Position numbers and translations under genes: made by a program. Shown one piece after another: positions 1 through 6,649 of a DNA stretch of 8,399 nt. The first letter of the stretch is position 1. The number at the start of each line of letters is the position of its first letter. The stretch is from an uncultured Bacteroidota bacterium (GTDB lineage: Bacteria; Bacteroidota; Bacteroidia; Chitinophagales; Chitinophagaceae): assembly GCA_903929655.1 (NCBI GenBank), contig CAIYVS010000679.1, positions 1 to 8,399 on the forward strand. The letters run 5' to 3'. Under the pieces are notes generated by a model that did not search any database, was not told the DNA's origin, and saw only the letters and a list, made by a program, of their open reading frames with translations.

Positions 1-2595
1 AGTATATCAGACACAATTAAACCTACCCCTATTTTAAGCAGCTCAATAAACCCGTTTGCAATTTGCAGCAATACAGGGTTTTACTATTCACCGTCAAGCT
101 TAACAAACAATACCAATTATTCATGGTCGAGGTCATCCGCCGCAAATATTACACCAGCTACATCTTTGGGTACCGGAAACATAAATGACACTGTGATAAA
201 TTTAGCAACATATCCAGTTGTAATAATGTACACTTACACTTTAACATCCAATAGCTGTACAAATACACAATATCTGATTGATACCATTAAGCCTTCGCCA
301 CTTTTAAGCAGCAGCCTTAATCCTCCATCTACCTGTGAAAATTCAACGTTGTCTTACGCAGCGACGAGTGCTACTTTCGGAACAATTTTTACATGGGTCA
401 GAGATTCAGTTACAGGAATTACACCTTTGACAGGGAGTGGCAGCGGAAATATTAGTGAGACACTTCACAATGCCACTTCTAACCCGATCAGGGTCACATA
501 TCAATATTCTCTTGTTGCCAATGGATGCTCAAATACCCAAAATGTATTCGACACTATTAAACCTACTCCAACTTTAAGCAGCAGCATTTTAGATACAGTA
601 TGTAATAATTCTCCACTTTTATATATCCCAACAAGTAATAGCAGTGGCACCCAATTCAGTTGGACCAGGGCCGCAATAGCAGGCCTAAGTAATATCGCAG
701 GTAGTGGTAATGGAAATATAAATGAAACATTGATTGACACTGCTTCTTCAGCTGTGAATACTACATATATTTACACTTTATCAGCAAATGGCTGCACAAA
801 TGCTAGCTCTTACAATATTAATGTTACTGTCAATAAAAATCCGCTAATTACCATTCAACCTGCTTCAAGCATCATCTGCCCAGGTAGCAACACTTCCTTT
901 ATTGTTTCAGCAACTGGTACAAATTTAAGCTACCAATGGCAAGTAGATACAAACGGAACAGGATATTCTTCTATTAGCAATGGCGGGGTTTATAGCGGCG
1001 TAACAACTGATTCATTAGCTATAACAAGTGCTCCGTTTTCAATGAATGGGTATCATTATAAGTGTATTGCATCAGGCATTTGTAACCCTGTAGTATATTC
1101 AACACCTGAATTATTGACTGTAGATACAGTACCTGTTATTACAAGCCAGCCTATAAACAGTACAATTTGTGAGGGAGGAAATACCACATTTCATCTTGCA
1201 GCCTATGGAACAAATATTAATTTTCAATGGCAGACCGATACAGGAAGTGGTTTTTATAATATAACAAATAATTATATATATTATGGCTCCACAACCCCAA
1301 CACTATCCATCACAAATGGAGCATTACAAATGAATAGCCACCGATATAAATGCATCGTTTCCGGTACGTGCATACCTTCTGCGATATCTATAATTGATAC
1401 ATTAACGGTACATCCACTTCCTCAGCCTGTTATTAGCAACAACACCCCAACTCAGTTTTGTGCCGGAGATAGCGTAATGCTTTCTGTAAATGGCGGACTA
1501 AACTATTCGTACCAATGGCAATTAAATGGCTCTAACATTAACAATGCAACAGATTCACTTTATGAAGCAAACCAAATGGGCAATTATACAGTTTCGGTTA
1601 TAAATAATTTTGGCTGTTTAACTTTGTCCTTACCACAAAATGTAACGGTGTATTCCTATCCACTTGCTCCTATAACTATTTCTAATGGAAGTCTTGTTTT
1701 TTGCCCTGGAGATAGTGTTACTTTTATAACAAACCTTAGTAATGGCTTAACATATCAATGGAGAATAAACGGACAAAGTATTCCTGGTGCGAATATCGCA
1801 TTGGTCACAATCGGTATATCGGGGAACTTTGACGTAATTGTAAGTAATCATGGCTGTCCTGACACGTCTGCAATTCAAACGGTAGTAGTAAAACCTGTTC
1901 CATCAGATAGTCTATTCAATGGCCCTCGGGTAATATGTTCTGGAAGCCCGGGTTGTCTTTTGTTCGCTGATTCTACTGATATTCAAAATTACACATGGTA
2001 TTTAAATGGGATTGTTATTCCTGGAACAAATCATCCCAGTTACCTTGCATACACTCCCGGTTCTTACAATGTTAATTTAGTTGATTCTGACAACTGCAGT
2101 ATATTTACACAGTCAGTCAATATTACAACTTCTCCTTCTCCTACCCCAACTATTACTACAAATGGATTAATTCTGAGTACAGGGGTTTATACCTCTTACC
2201 AATGGTATCTTGATGGCAATATTATTCCAGGAGCTACAGATTCAGCACATACCGTTACCCAAAATGGTACTTATACCGTGCTAGTTACAGATACTAATGG
2301 ATGTGCTGGAACTTCTACAGGTTATATCGTAAGTGGTCTTGGGATAGTGAAAGTTCCTATATCACAGATAGACGTCATTATATACCCCAATCCAACCAAT
2401 GATCTAATACATATCAAAGCAACCGCTAGAGTAAATATAACCATATCCAGTTTACAAGGGCAAGTATTGATCCGTAAAGATGATGCCAACCTTGTCGACT
2501 TAAGGGAACTTGCAAACGGAGTATATATGATAGAAGTATTTGATGAAAATAATATTCCTATCAAAGCTGAAAGGATTGTGAAAAATAGTTGGTAA
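1..2595 (+). CDS. T9SS-sorted repeat protein with PKD-like and Ig-like domains (5' partial)
   Basis: The frame is open from base 1 to the TAA at 2593-2595, so 864 residues are visible and the true start lies upstream; the ATG at 166 is internal to a repeat and is not the start. Order of domains: three PKD-like units (13-843), two longer Ig-like units with an internal Y/F-Q-W-Q core (844-1410), four shorter Ig-like units with a [SN]Y-x-W-x-[LI]-[ND]-G core and a closing G-C or N-C (1411-2325), then a type A T9SS sorting domain (about 2362-2592) with IYPNP, a strand around ITISSLQGQ and a closing NGVYMIEV strand. No signal peptide is visible because the 5' end is missing. Proteins of this build are exported through the outer membrane by T9SS and either anchored or released; the repeats suggest an adhesive or stalk role. 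No catalytic domain is visible. The gene converges on the giant minus-strand gene. Confidence 0.93.
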   Translation, partial: SISDTIKPTPILSSSINPFAICSNTGFYYSPSSLTNNTNYSWSRSSAANITPATSLGTGNINDTVINLATYPVVIMYTYTLTSNSCTNTQYLIDTIKPSPLLSSSLNPPSTCENSTLSYAATSATFGTIFTWVRDSVTGITPLTGSGSGNISETLHNATSNPIRVTYQYSLVANGCSNTQNVFDTIKPTPTLSSSILDTVCNNSPLLYIPTSNSSGTQFSWTRAAIAGLSNIAGSGNGNINETLIDTASSAVNTTYIYTLSANGCTNASSYNINVTVNKNPLITIQPASSIICPGSNTSFIVSATGTNLSYQWQVDTNGTGYSSISNGGVYSGVTTDSLAITSAPFSMNGYHYKCIASGICNPVVYSTPELLTVDTVPVITSQPINSTICEGGNTTFHLAAYGTNINFQWQTDTGSGFYNITNNYIYYGSTTPTLSITNGALQMNSHRYKCIVSGTCIPSAISIIDTLTVHPLPQPVISNNTPTQFCAGDSVMLSVNGGLNYSYQWQLNGSNINNATDSLYEANQMGNYTVSVINNFGCLTLSLPQNVTVYSYPLAPITISNGSLVFCPGDSVTFITNLSNGLTYQWRINGQSIPGANIALVTIGISGNFDVIVSNHGCPDTSAIQTVVVKPVPSDSLFNGPRVICSGSPGCLLFADSTDIQNYTWYLNGIVIPGTNHPSYLAYTPGSYNVNLVDSDNCSIFTQSVNITTSPSPTPTITTNGLILSTGVYTSYQWYLDGNIIPGATDSAHTVTQNGTYTVLVTDTNGCAGTSTGYIVSGLGIVKVPISQIDVIIYPNPTNDLIHIKATARVNITISSLQGQVLIRKDDANLVDLRELANGVYMIEVFDENNIPIKAERIVKNSW
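13..843 (+). repeat. Three tandem PKD-like protein repeats, 270-nt period
   Basis: Units begin at 13, 283 and 553, each with T-I-K-P-[ST]-P followed by LSSS; the first two are exactly 270 nt (90 codons), the third runs on to about 843. Each unit has a C near its start, a W-[STV]-R core, a G-[TS]-G-N-I-[NS]-[ED]-T motif and a T-Y-x-Y-[TS]-L...[NS]-x-C-[TS]-N ending. This is the Bacteroidota PKD-like domain pattern. DNA similarity between units is visible (for example ttaagcagc recurs at each start), so recent duplication or recombination is plausible. The first unit continues an array that probably extends upstream of the window. Confidence 0.85.
844..1410 (+). repeat. Two tandem Ig-like protein repeats (long type)
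   Basis: Units start near 844 and 1132. Each has I-T-x-Q-P, a [CI]-C-x-G-x-N-T start, a QWQ-[VT]-D-T core, a Y-x-G-x-T-T-x-[ST]-L-[AS]-I-T segment and Y-[HR]-Y-K-C-I-[AV]-S-G-x-C near the end. This matches the Ig-like type often found in T9SS proteins of Bacteroidota. The two units are clearly paralogous. Confidence 0.75.
1411..2325 (+). repeat. Four tandem Ig-like protein repeats (short type)
   Basis: The Y of the Y-x-W core lies at 1510, 1753, 1990 and 2197, giving spacings of 81, 79 and 69 codons. Each unit ends with G-x-[YF]-x-V-x-[VL] followed by a Cys. The last unit is about 10 codons shorter and lacks the opening C-x-G-[DS] stretch that the other three have, which is common for the final unit next to the sorting domain. 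Confidence 0.75.
2362..2592 (+). other. T9SS type A C-terminal sorting domain (coding segment)
   Basis: The last roughly 77 codons carry the IYPNPTND motif, then an ITISSLQGQVL strand, then LANGVYMIEV and a final K-A-E-R-I-V-K. This is the usual order of the three conserved motifs in the Por secretion tail family, which directs cargo through T9SS and is normally cleaved off by the sortase. Confidence 0.9.
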
Positions 2596-2614
2596 TCTTA
2601 ATGTAGTAGAATAT

Positions 2615-2635
2615 TTGCAGTTGAAAAGCCTGCAA
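2615..2635 (+). terminator. Weak hairpin just after the plus-strand gene
   Basis: TTGCAG (2615-2620) pairs with CTGCAA (2630-2635) across a 9-nt loop, 20 nt after the stop codon. The stem is only 6 bp and no T run follows, so termination here is doubtful. Confidence 0.2.
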
Positions 2636-2710
2636 GACTCCTTTGACCATATATAATACTTACACACCGTCCAATACAAGCGCCGTAGAGCAACCGTAGA
2701 GTTTCGACAT

Positions 2711-2823
2711 ACAGATACAGACAAGATTGAACAAAGAAAGACATTGATCTCTATTTGAAACCGAATTTAACTCCATTCGAATGCCTATTTGTGTATTTTC
2801 TTGTTCATTCTTGTATATCTGTT
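2711..2823. repeat. Long imperfect palindrome (potential hairpin)
   Basis: The outer arms are 2711-2736 (ACAGATACAG then ACAAGATTGAACAAAG) and 2800-2823 (CTTGTTCATTCTTGT then ATATCTGT), complementary apart from small gaps and mismatches. The centre has a short perfect stem, CGAAT (2762-2766) with ATTCG (2775-2779), around an 8-nt loop. The centres of the outer and inner arms agree within about 4 nt, which favours one structure over chance. The middle part pairs poorly. Candidates are a small MITE-like element or a structured RNA; no protein is encoded. Confidence 0.45.
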
Positions 2824-2847
2824 TTGGCCCCGTCCGGTCCGCAAAGA

Positions 2848-2860
2848 GGCTCCAAGAGCC
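2848..2860. repeat. Short perfect GC-rich hairpin
   Basis: GGCTC (2848-2852) and GAGCC (2856-2860) form a 5-bp perfect stem around a CAA loop. It lies 3 nt before the start of the next, longer hairpin. Both are in a segment (2826-2889) with 44 G or C in 64 bases, well above the surrounding AT-rich DNA. Confidence 0.5.
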
Positions 2861-2863
2861 GCG

Positions 2864-2897
2864 TCGGGCAAGCTGAAAGGCTTGCCCGATTTTGTTT
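2864..2897 (+). terminator. GC-rich hairpin with T-rich tail, possible intrinsic terminator
   Basis: TCGGGCAAGC (2864-2873) and GCTTGCCCGA (2880-2889) form a perfect 10-bp stem with a 6-nt loop, followed on the plus strand by TTTTGTTT (2890-2897). This has the form of a Rho-independent terminator for plus-strand transcription, but it lies about 270 nt past the stop of the plus-strand gene. The opposite strand has no T run after the stem. It may instead be part of the hairpin-rich repeat element around it. Confidence 0.45.
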
Positions 2898-2935
2898 CGT
2901 AGAGGCGGCGTAGAGAAATGAGTTACGCTAAACAT

Positions 2936-2959
2936 TAGACAAATGACGCATATTGTCTA
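2936..2959. repeat. Inverted repeat TAGACAA / TTGTCTA
   Basis: TAGACAA (2936-2942) and TTGTCTA (2953-2959) are perfect inverted 7-mers; the inside also pairs ATG with CAT (2943-2945, 2949-2951) with one bulged A. The right arm covers the stop codon of the minus-strand gene remnant. There is no T run on either side, so it is not a standard terminator; it could be an operator-like site or chance. Confidence 0.3.
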
Positions 2960-3161
2960 TTTCCAACCATAAAAAGCTGATTTCTTCTTTATAGTGAGCG
3001 TTTCTTTATCAACATTATTTAATTGGTCATCCCTGCTCAATGAACGGATCATACCTGTCGGCATTCTTGCGAGCCTACTCCAACCAAATTTTATATTGCT
3101 CTGTTAAGTTATTCCCTAAGGCTACTTTTGCTTCAAATTCCGCAATGTATTCGAAGGTTAT
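2957..3161 (-). pseudogene. Decayed C-terminal remnant of an unidentified gene
   Basis: Read on the minus strand, 3155-3078 encodes FEYIAEFEAKVALGN then NLTEQYKIWLE, followed by an in-frame TAG at 3077-3075, then ARKNADRYDPFIEQ (3074-3033). After one extra base (3032) the frame shifts and 3031-2960 encodes DDQLNNVDKETLTIKKK then SAFYGWK, ending in TAG at 2959-2957. The three stretches read as one continuous helical, charged C-terminus of about 65 residues, unlike the low-complexity Ser/Thr-rich repeat proteins around it. The W-L-x-[stop]-A-R-K-x-A-D-x-Y-D-P pattern suggests the stop replaced a Trp (TGG to TAG), since WLxWA...AD..DP tails occur in some uncharacterised bacterial proteins as I recall; I cannot name the family. 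The upstream part is missing: the remnant begins within 10 nt of the giant gene's stop. Confidence 0.6.
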
Positions 3162-3170
3162 CTAAATATC

Positions 3171-3410
3171 TTACTTTTTTTGTACTACCACATTTGCTTT
3201 GGTGCTCCCATCCTCATTCCACATATGCAGAAAATAGAGCCCCTCAGATATCTCTTTTGTACTAAATAACTGCTCCGGACTATTACTGCCTATTTCCCAT
3301 GTCCTGCTTCTTTTTCGTCCCAACACGTCATAGAAGCAAACCTTGTCTCCAATCACCAATCCCTTCACTGCAATTTCGTCATTAAAGGGATTGGGATATA
3401 TACTTATGAG
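3171..3410 (-). other. T9SS type A C-terminal sorting domain (coding segment)
   Basis: The last 79 codons (LISIYPNPFNDEIAV...FYDVLGRK...EISEGLYFLHM...VVVQKK) contain the three motifs of the type A sorting domain in order. It differs clearly from the sorting domain of the convergent plus-strand gene, so the two are not a recent duplication at this end. Confidence 0.92.
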
Positions 3411-5363
3411 GCTCTCCGGGTTTATGCCCACTATTCCTGCAGTATATTCATTCACGGACCAGTTATTAGAACTGCCGGAATCGTAACAACCAGAAGATGT
3501 TGATGTGATCGTGGCAGTGATGATCTCTGTCCCAACTCCTTTTGTAAAAGTTATAGTTGGTACTGTCGTTGTGTTTAACAGCGTGCCATTGTCTTTCCAA
3601 ATAATGAGATAACTGCTTCCTGCACTGTTAATAGTAGCACCAATTGTTACGGAACTTCCTTGTGCAGCACTTGCAGGCCCGTTTATCGCAATTGTCGGAG
3701 TAAGCAAGGGTACTACAGTCATCACAATTGCCGGACTGTAAGCGGCTGTCGGGCTATAACAACCGCTTGCAGGGGCAGTAATCCCGCAGCTTACCTGGTC
3801 TCCATTTTGCACAGGATAATGAGTATAGGACGTACTGTTGGTCCCCACATACGCTCCATTTACCTGCCATTGATAGCTTCCACCTGTAACATTGCTCACA
3901 GCAGTATAGTTAGCATGCGCCCCTGTGCATACGGAGTCAGGGGCACCTATGCTTATTGTCGGTGTTATACTGCTGTCCAGTACAATGACGATCGTGTTAC
4001 TTGTATCTGTAGCGGATGTATAACAACCCCAGGAAGTGCCGACAACACATTCTATGGAATCTCCATTAGATGGAATATAAGAATAGGAATTACTGTTACT
4101 GCCGGCATAGTTTCCATTTATAAGCCATTGAAAAATGCCTCCGCTTACATTGGTACTTGCGGTATAAGTAGCAGTACTGCCGGGACACATGCTGCTGTTA
4201 CCATTAATACTTATAGTTGGAGTAATGTTGGCTACAACTGTCATAGAAATAGCCGAACTGGTATCAGCACTTACATTATAGCAGCCCGATGATACAGTCG
4301 CAATGCAAACCACCATGTCGGCATTTAGAGGAGTATAAGTATATGAACTGTTATTAATTCCGACATTCGCACCGTTCACCTGCCATTGGAAATCAGCAGC
4401 ATTAATGTTGGTGCTTGCTGTGTAGGTAACGCTTGTGCCCGGGCAAACATTTCCCGCCGGGGAAGCAGTCACTGATAGTGTAGCTGTTGTAAGAGGCAAA
4501 ACGGCCATGGTAATACCGCTTCCTGTGTCAACGCATCCCACATTCGTGCTAATGACGCAGCTTATAACATCATTATTATTTAAGATGTTCGTTGAGTAAA
4601 TATTGCTGTTAGAATCAACATTAAGACCGTTTTTTAACCAATGATATTGCGGGGATGTTCCCGCATTTATGGCTGTAGCTGTAAAAGTAGCATTAGTATT
4701 TGTACAAATGGTATCGCCGGGACTTGCTGCTATATTTACCACAGGCGCTGCATAAACATGAATGTATCCCGTTTTTGTAATAGCATCAGATCCGAGACTA
4801 TTGGTTACAGTAAGGCTTACAGGATAGTTGCCCGGTGTTGTATAAGCAATCCTGGGGCTCTGTAAATTTGATGTAGCGGGAGAACCACCCGTAAAGGTCC
4901 ATGACCATAATACAGCACTGTTAGACATATCTGAGAACTGCACACTATCCCCCGCATTCAGGCAAACATTGGTGTCTGCTGTAAAATTGGCTATGGGAGA
5001 TACTTCAAGGTTAATATTGTCAAGATAAAGGGCCTGTCCACCAGAGTTAAAATCTTCAAATGCCAGTTCAATAATATTTCCGGTATAAGAATTGAGCCAA
5101 ATACTATATTTCCTCCATTGAGTAGCCGTGGGAATAAAAAAGGTATTGCTGCCAGGTGCAGTAGCAAGGTTATTACCATTTTTGCTGTAAATAGAAGTAA
5201 AATGTTTTCCGCAATCAGTAGATATGGCCACCTTCAGGTATTCATCATATGTTGATGACCGCACTGAATACGCCACATTAAAAGTAAGTTTTGCCTGCGT
5301 GATACCTGTTAGATCCACTTTTGGTGAAATAATAGCAGCATAGGCATTATAACCTGCCCCCAA
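3171..5363 (-). CDS. C-terminal fragment: jelly-roll, PKD, five Ig-like repeats, T9SS sorting domain
   Basis: This is the third open piece of the giant gene, up to 730 aa. It opens at a TTG (5363-5361) inside the frameshift region, so the start is an artefact and the true N-terminal sequence lies in the middle fragment: FDNYHGWG joins to AGYNAYAAIISPKVDL. It has the rest of the jelly-roll domain to the LYLDNINLEV strand, a PKD domain (W-S-W-T-F-T-G-G-S-P, G-N-Y-P-V-S-L-T-V), five Ig-like units and a sorting domain with ISIYPNPFND and SEGLYFLHM. On its own it would have no signal peptide. Confidence 0.85.
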   Translation of the reverse strand: MGAGYNAYAAIISPKVDLTGITQAKLTFNVAYSVRSSTYDEYLKVAISTDCGKHFTSIYSKNGNNLATAPGSNTFFIPTATQWRKYSIWLNSYTGNIIELAFEDFNSGGQALYLDNINLEVSPIANFTADTNVCLNAGDSVQFSDMSNSAVLWSWTFTGGSPATSNLQSPRIAYTTPGNYPVSLTVTNSLGSDAITKTGYIHVYAAPVVNIAASPGDTICTNTNATFTATAINAGTSPQYHWLKNGLNVDSNSNIYSTNILNNNDVISCVISTNVGCVDTGSGITMAVLPLTTATLSVTASPAGNVCPGTSVTYTASTNINAADFQWQVNGANVGINNSSYTYTPLNADMVVCIATVSSGCYNVSADTSSAISMTVVANITPTISINGNSSMCPGSTATYTASTNVSGGIFQWLINGNYAGSNSNSYSYIPSNGDSIECVVGTSWGCYTSATDTSNTIVIVLDSSITPTISIGAPDSVCTGAHANYTAVSNVTGGSYQWQVNGAYVGTNSTSYTHYPVQNGDQVSCGITAPASGCYSPTAAYSPAIVMTVVPLLTPTIAINGPASAAQGSSVTIGATINSAGSSYLIIWKDNGTLLNTTTVPTITFTKGVGTEIITATITSTSSGCYDSGSSNNWSVNEYTAGIVGINPESLISIYPNPFNDEIAVKGLVIGDKVCFYDVLGRKRSRTWEIGSNSPEQLFSTKEISEGLYFLHMWNEDGSTKANVVVQKK
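3440..4748 (-). repeat. Five tandem Ig-like protein repeats
   Basis: On the minus strand the units start at 4748, 4487, 4223, 3965 and 3701, with spacings of 87, 88, 86 and 88 codons. The middle units share [TP]-x-[TI]-x-I, a C-x-G-[ST] start, F/Y-Q-W-x-[VI]-N-G, a Y-[TS]-[YH]-x-P segment, a C-[VG]-[VI] strand and G-C-Y near the end. The last unit lacks the opening Cys (PASAAQGSS) and has IWKDNG in place of QWQVNG, so the array degrades towards the sorting domain. Confidence 0.8.
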
Positions 5364-6421
5364 CCATGATAATTATCAAATACGATGCAATGTGCACTTT
5401 GTCCGAAACCTCCTGCAGTATTGGTTAATTGCCAGTTAAAGCCTGTTTGAGAAAATAATTGCCAGCCGGCAGGCGGGTAGGCCGCGCCCTCGAAGCCCTC
5501 AGTAAATGGCGTGGTTGAGCCGTTTGAAACATTAATATACCCTGTCTTGGTGACTGTATCTGAACCACTCTGCCCGCTGGCCCTTAAGGAAACATTATAA
5601 GTGCCAACAGTATTGTAAACAATAACCGGGCTGTCGGCAGTGGATGAAGAAGGTGTGCCTCCCGGAAAACTCCAGGCAAAGGAAGTGTCATTATAAATGT
5701 TTTTGCTGAAATGTATCGTATCGCCGGTGCAGATATATTGTTTGTCTGATTTAAAATCAATGGCTGGTACCATATTATTATTTATCGGGCACTCCCATAC
5801 CCCTCTGCCAAAAGTGGCAACTCTTAATACACTTGCTGATGTGCCATCACTGTAAAGCATCATTTTATTTATAGTAGCAATAGAAGGTAAACCATAAGCG
5901 CTGCTATAATTGGTCCATGTATTGGTAGTAGTGTCTTTATAATAAACACAGTTGCCTGCCAGTACAAATACCCTTTCGTTATTAGAATAATCATCACAGA
6001 TTATCTGAAAAATATAGACCCCAGGTAAATTGTAAGTAATGTTTGTCCAACTGAGGCCTTTATCATTAGAACGATAGATTGAATCCTCACGGACCAGGTA
6101 AACGACATTAGGGTTTTTCCCGTAGGTGGCTAATTGCCCCGAGTACAAGTTATAATTACTTCCGGGTATTGCAAGGTTATTAAAGTTTGGGGTTGCTGCC
6201 ATGGCATTGTCACTGCGAAATAAATGGTTGGGGCCACAAACAGTATATAAAATGTTGCTGTCAGCTTTGCAGGAGGCAATATCATATACGTTTCCATAGG
6301 TAGATGGGAAGATCAATTGCCAAGTTGGATTAGTTGAATCAATATTCATACTGCGCCAAATACTATCTCTTCCGGAAAAAGCAACACCTGGTAATTTCGG
6401 ATTAAATTCTATAGCAGGCAC
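5309..6421 (-). CDS. Middle fragment: end of propeller, PKD domain, start of jelly-roll domain
   Basis: This is the second open piece of the giant gene. The frame is open from just after the amber codon at 6646, and nothing is lost between 6646 and 6422: it reads D-I-G-E-Y-L-Y-P-D onward as normal propeller sequence. The GTG at 6421 is only the first possible start codon and is internal, so this is not an independent gene. It holds a seventh Asp box (SNDKGLSW), the propeller end (RVATFGRGVWE), a PKD domain with W-S-F-P-G-G-T-P and G-T-Y-N-V-S-L, and the start of a jelly-roll domain (TEGFEGAAYPPAGW). After 5361 the reading is out of frame and ends in TAA at 5311-5309; the last roughly 15 residues are frameshift junk. 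Confidence 0.8.
   Translation of the reverse strand: MPAIEFNPKLPGVAFSGRDSIWRSMNIDSTNPTWQLIFPSTYGNVYDIASCKADSNILYTVCGPNHLFRSDNAMAATPNFNNLAIPGSNYNLYSGQLATYGKNPNVVYLVREDSIYRSNDKGLSWTNITYNLPGVYIFQIICDDYSNNERVFVLAGNCVYYKDTTTNTWTNYSSAYGLPSIATINKMMLYSDGTSASVLRVATFGRGVWECPINNNMVPAIDFKSDKQYICTGDTIHFSKNIYNDTSFAWSFPGGTPSSSTADSPVIVYNTVGTYNVSLRASGQSGSDTVTKTGYINVSNGSTTPFTEGFEGAAYPPAGWQLFSQTGFNWQLTNTAGGFGQSAHCIVFDNYHGWGQVIMPMLLLFHQKWI
5357..5361 (-). other. Frameshift site at a G5 run
   Basis: The coding strand reads GGTT, then five G, then CAGG. Six G would give G-W-G-A-G-Y-N and join the middle and C-terminal pieces without loss inside the jelly-roll domain. The run length is the only visible reason for the break. 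Confidence 0.8.
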
Positions 6422-6646
6422 ATAAGGCAGGTTGCTATATTGTGGGTTATATAGAAATGCTTCGCCATATATCCTGCCATATCTCTCATCATATGTTGAA
6501 AATAAATTAGCCCTGTTGGAATAATCAAATTTTCCTATGTAATAATTATCCCCACCGCCTAAATAATACCAGGAATTAACATGGTTATGGTTAGTACTTG
6601 AATACAGGTTATATGATACGTCGGGGTATAAGTATTCGCCAATATC

Positions 6647-6649
6647 CTA
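6647..6649 (-). other. In-frame amber codon inside the giant gene
   Basis: TAG at 6649-6647 sits between ...MVDIGT and DIGEYLYP with the frame open for hundreds of codons on both sides. Proteins of this propeller family typically have G-T-Q-D-N-G here, so the stop most likely replaces Gln through a single C to T change (CAG to TAG). Confidence 0.85.

Larger units (their letters stand above)
2684..2915. repeat. Two pairs of CGTAGAG direct repeats bounding a hairpin-rich segment
   Basis: The 7-mer CGTAGAG occurs at 2684-2690 and 2695-2701, and again at 2898-2904 and 2909-2915. Within each pair the copies are 11 nt apart start to start; the two pairs are 214 nt apart. Between the pairs lie a long imperfect palindrome and two perfect GC-rich hairpins. 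The arrangement could mark the ends of a small non-coding repeat element, or paired protein-binding sites one helical turn apart. Function is unknown. Confidence 0.45.

Noticed and set aside
2660..2935. A 91-codon minus-strand open frame across the hairpin cluster
   Set aside because: It runs through the palindromes and repeat words, has no coding character or start signal, and its protein reflects the repeat DNA.
3660..4292. A 210-codon plus-strand open frame opposite the Ig-like repeats
   Set aside because: It lies antisense to a clear repeat protein, is rich in Cys, Arg and Ile in a way typical of antisense reading, and has no recognisable domain.
5361..5363. TTG as a true start of a separate downstream gene
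   Set aside because: It falls inside a jelly-roll domain whose first half is in the adjoining frame; there is no signal peptide.
6419..6421. GTG as a true start of a separate gene
   Set aside because: The frame is open and propeller-like for 75 codons upstream, back to the amber codon.
2957..6649. TAG reassigned to an amino acid (in-frame TAG in the giant gene and in the remnant)
   Set aside because: Both genes also have frameshifts, which recoding cannot explain, and the remnant itself ends in TAG. Decay or sequence error is simpler, though readthrough at 6649-6647 alone is not excluded.
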